Source of the DNA: Abeoforma whisleri
Lineage: Eukaryota; Opisthokonta; Ichthyosporea; Ichthyophonida
Assembly (NCBI GenBank): GCA_002812265.1
Contig: PDIO01000017.1
Coordinates: 2,960 to 13,430 of the forward strand
DNA: 10,471 bases
Direction: 5' to 3'
Shown: positions 8,378 through 10,471 of the stretch, one piece after another
Layout: every line of letters begins with the position of its first letter
Numbering within the stretch: position 1 is the stretch's first letter
The notes under the pieces: generated by a model
What the model was told of the DNA's origin: nothing
What the model saw: the letters and a program-made list of their open reading frames with translations, nothing else
The model's database searches: none
Program-made: the position numbers and the translations under genes

Positions 8378-8868
8378 AATAACTCATTCACGATTTATTT
8401 ATCCTTCTCTTTAAATTGATTCCCAACAATTTTTGTCATTTTTCAAGTGCTGACAATGCTAATTTATTTGTGAGAAATTTAAAGTCTCTTCTAGGACTTG
8501 GGAACATATATACAATCGCACATATCATACATAACCTTCATGATTTATTTATCTTTCTCTGTTAACTTCAAAAAACCAAAGCAAACTGATCAACATCTAT
8601 TTATTTATTCATTAATTATTCCGTATTCATAATATTCCTTAAGCTTAGTTCTGTTATACTAATTGTAATTTGTCACATTAGCTTTCTTTATCATTAGTGC
8701 ATCTGCAGTATTTCTTATTACACTTTTTCTTTATTTCTTATTCTTTCTTTATCATTAGTACATCTATTCTTTTGACACGAATTGAATGTCTGAGTAGTAA
8801 TAAAGGAAAAATATCCTCGCCTTATGGTATTTAAAGCAGTATTTCAATTTACACTTTTTCTTTATTTT
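8378..8868. repeat. Dispersed short T-rich direct repeats
   Basis: Three families recur. A roughly 40-bp segment around CATTCACGATTTATTTATCC (from about 8378) returns, diverged, as CTTCATGATTTATTTATC at about 8530. CTTTCTTTATCATTAGTGCA at 8682 returns at 8743 with one change. GCAGTATTTC...ACACTTTTTCTTTATTT at 8705 returns at 8836. They suggest layered local duplications downstream of the minus-strand gene, partly in its 3' untranslated region. Confidence 0.7.
8861..8866 (-). terminator. Poly(A) signal of the receptor-like gene
   Basis: TTTATT on the plus strand reads AATAAA on the minus strand and lies 57 bases after the stop codon of the minus-strand gene, a usual distance for a fungal 3' untranslated region. 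Such hexamers are common in AT-rich DNA, so the call is tentative. Confidence 0.35.
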
Positions 8869-8922
8869 AATTATTTTTTTTCTTTCTTTGAATTGGACTA
8901 GAAATAAAAAAATATTTAAAAT

Positions 8923-10210
8923 TTAAACCCTTTCTCTAGCTCTTTGATCTATGCTTACGGCACTCGCTTTCAAGAACAATGTTGAATGTGATTTGGAACC
9001 TGCCAAACTTCCGCTGGTACCTGTAAGAGAGGTACTTTTTATAAGGGTCGATTTTTTTCTGAGTACATAAGAAGCGTAAGCAACAGGAAGCATGGAGTCG
9101 ATAAGAAAGGCAACTACACACCATTGACTAATATATTGACTAAGTACAACGTTTACGGATAAATTAATGTTGATAGAAAAATAAAGTATAACAATAAAAT
9201 AGCCAATAGAAATTAGCAAAACCATACGAATGTATATAAAGTAATCGCAGTATTTTTTTGCTCCCTTGCGTGTTTTGATGGTGTAAAAATAGCAACCAAC
9301 TCGGTAGTATTACGCAAATGATGATGATATCAGAAAGGCTGGCAAAATTAAAGCCATGTGCAGTCAAACTTCCTCCACCCTCCAAATAAGTATCAATGGA
9401 AAACAAAATTACATGAATAAAAAACATTACCAAAATTATTGGAAATACATAAAAATGAGTCCAATGATCCAATTTTTGAGGGACTGGTTGAAGACACAGG
9501 TAAATACTCCGTTGGCGTCCAATAAAGTTTGCGAAAATCAATAGACCGAAAAATCTGAGAAAACAGTCAACAGTAAAAATTGACGCTGTAATTTTGTTGC
9601 CATCTTGTTGATCACCATCAAGTTTCAAAAGAAAAATGGCAGTCAAAACCAAGCTGCTGACCGTAAGACCAAGCAAACCAATATGAGCGAGAGTCACAAA
9701 AGTTAGTGAACGTCCTTCGAAACAAACATTTTGGGTGAGAACGCCATAAATTTGGATCGCGTTTGAAACCAAAATAAATAAAATTGTTAAGCATCCAGTA
9801 ACTAAACTAATAGTCCAAGCTTTATTGAATTCTTGACTATTTAATAAATCTCTCATTTGTTGTTCCAACTGTTCTCCTTCATTGTACAAATAAAAGCCAA
9901 CCAGAGTTTCGTTTCCTGACAATAAAATTTCCGAAGGAATGACTTTTGTTAAAAAAGCAAACTGTTGTTCTGTTGGTGGTAAACCACTTGTTAAAATTGC
10001 TTCACTGACTCTCAAAGGTTCAGCAGCCAATGCAATCTCTTCTTTGAGGTGAAGACCCGTATATGGAATTAGGTTAATAGTTATAAAAGAAGGAGTGAGA
10101 GAGAAGGTGCCAATGAGAAGGTAGACTGAAAGGGAAATTAGCCAACCCTTCCAGGAATGATAACTTTCGCAACAATCATCAACAATTTGGCGTTTTGATT
10201 TTCTTGACAT
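8923..10210 (-). CDS. Receptor-like 1+7 transmembrane protein, one frame break
   Basis: The gene reads from the ATG at 10210-10208 (MSRKSKRQIVDD) to the TAA at 8925-8923 after one shift near 9253-9313: 428 aa if a 1-nt indel, 412 aa if a 49-nt intron. Helices are seen at about residues 23-47, 133-157, 169-196, 208-230, 252-273, 288-310, 324-346 and 363-383. Basic residues favour a cytosolic N-terminus and C-terminus (RKKSTLIKSTSL...RARERV, Ser/Thr-rich). The 85-residue loop after TM1 has an N-glycosylation sequon at N100 and would be outside. TM2-8 thus have receptor-like topology (N out, C in), with TM1 as signal anchor. The last helix contains D371-S-M-L-P375-V-A-Y378, loosely like the (N/D)PxxY of receptor TM7. 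I do not recognise the family; a transporter or a lineage-specific membrane protein is also possible. The gene converges on the ADAM gene. Confidence 0.7.
9253..9313 (-). other. Frame break in the receptor-like gene
   Basis: The upstream frame carries TM6 (FNFASLSDIIIICVILPSWLLFLHH), while TM7, TM8 and the tail lie in the next frame. One account is an extra base in the A7 run (T7 at 9253-9259 on the plus strand): with six A's the reading continues SKKYCDYFIYIRM, TM6 stays complete and the topology is sensible. The other is a 49-nt phase-0 intron at 9313-9265, GTAATA...CGCAAG, joining C299 to GAKKYCDY; it has GT-AG ends but no good branch site and leaves TM6 too short. The indel or a sequencing error is favoured. 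Confidence 0.6.
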
Positions 10211-10471
10211 GATAATTTGGCTATAATAAAAGCTTATTTCGGGAATAGAAAGGACAACATAAAGAAATATTTATATTAAAGATAAAATGTATAACTTATG
10301 ATACAAACTTTTAATAATCTATTTATATACAGATCTTGATACATTCATACTCTACCAAATAGAAAATTTGTTTCACTTTTTTAATTTGTGTTTTGATTTT
10401 GGGAAAAAAAAGTTCGTAACACAGTAATGGTACACCACATTGAGATAATTTTAAAAGTTCCTAAACCAATG
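10211..10471. other. Upstream region of the receptor-like gene
   Basis: This 261-bp AT-rich stretch lies immediately upstream of the minus-strand start codon and should include its leader and core promoter. On the minus strand TTTTATTATAGCC lies about 20 bases before the ATG; ATTTATATACAGA is at about 10320-10332. Nothing coding is seen, and no strong promoter motif stands out. Confidence 0.5.

Larger units (their letters stand above)
7422..8922. other. Convergent intergenic spacer
   Basis: This spacer separates the 3' ends of two convergent genes. It holds poly(A) signals for both, a 17-bp minisatellite at 7897-7962, a short stretch of higher GC with a small open frame (8044-8226) and T-rich interspersed repeats (8378-8868). 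I recognise no conserved protein or RNA gene in it. Confidence 0.55.

Overview
The window is a eukaryotic nuclear segment with three protein-coding genes in AT-rich, repeat-filled intergenic DNA. The genes are compact: one has a single GTAAG...CAG intron, one has none, and the third has one reading-frame break. The gene content is a transmembrane ADAM10-type metalloprotease, a claudin/SUR7-like four-helix protein and a multi-pass receptor-like protein. This gene style points to an early-diverging fungus (Mucoromycota or Zoopagomycota type) or a close unicellular relative. The lineage is inferred from style and family content, not proven.

Layout: 1-2658 has no convincing gene. It holds a near-identical 100-bp tandem duplication (557-755) and two diverged 0.55-kb tandem units (about 1098-2188). 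A 228-aa four-helix membrane protein lies on the minus strand at 2659-3345. The 1.5-kb divergent spacer 3346-4885 carries long A/T tracts with hairpin-forming 45-bp repeats, a 100-bp CT microsatellite, and CCAAT- and TATA-like elements just upstream of the next gene. The ADAM10-like protease gene runs on the plus strand from 4886 to 7421 (735 aa after removal of one 328-bp intron). The convergent spacer 7422-8922 carries poly(A) signals, a 17-bp minisatellite, a small island of higher GC and T-rich interspersed repeats. A gene for a 1+7 transmembrane-helix protein occupies 8923-10210 on the minus strand; its frame breaks once near 9253-9313, explained either by a 1-nt homopolymer indel or by a 49-nt intron. 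The last 260 bp are its AT-rich upstream region.

All three products are predicted membrane proteins of the secretory route or cell surface: a shedding protease with signal peptide, Zn site and single anchor; a claudin/SUR7-like scaffold or plasma-membrane domain protein; and a receptor-like multi-pass protein with a glycosylatable outer domain. Joint function is only a hypothesis, because neighbours in eukaryotes need not cooperate.

The strongest points for a second look are the absence of any prodomain cysteine (no cysteine switch) in the protease, an intron that stays open in frame if retained, the frame break in the receptor-like gene, and the unexplained 0.55-kb tandem units.
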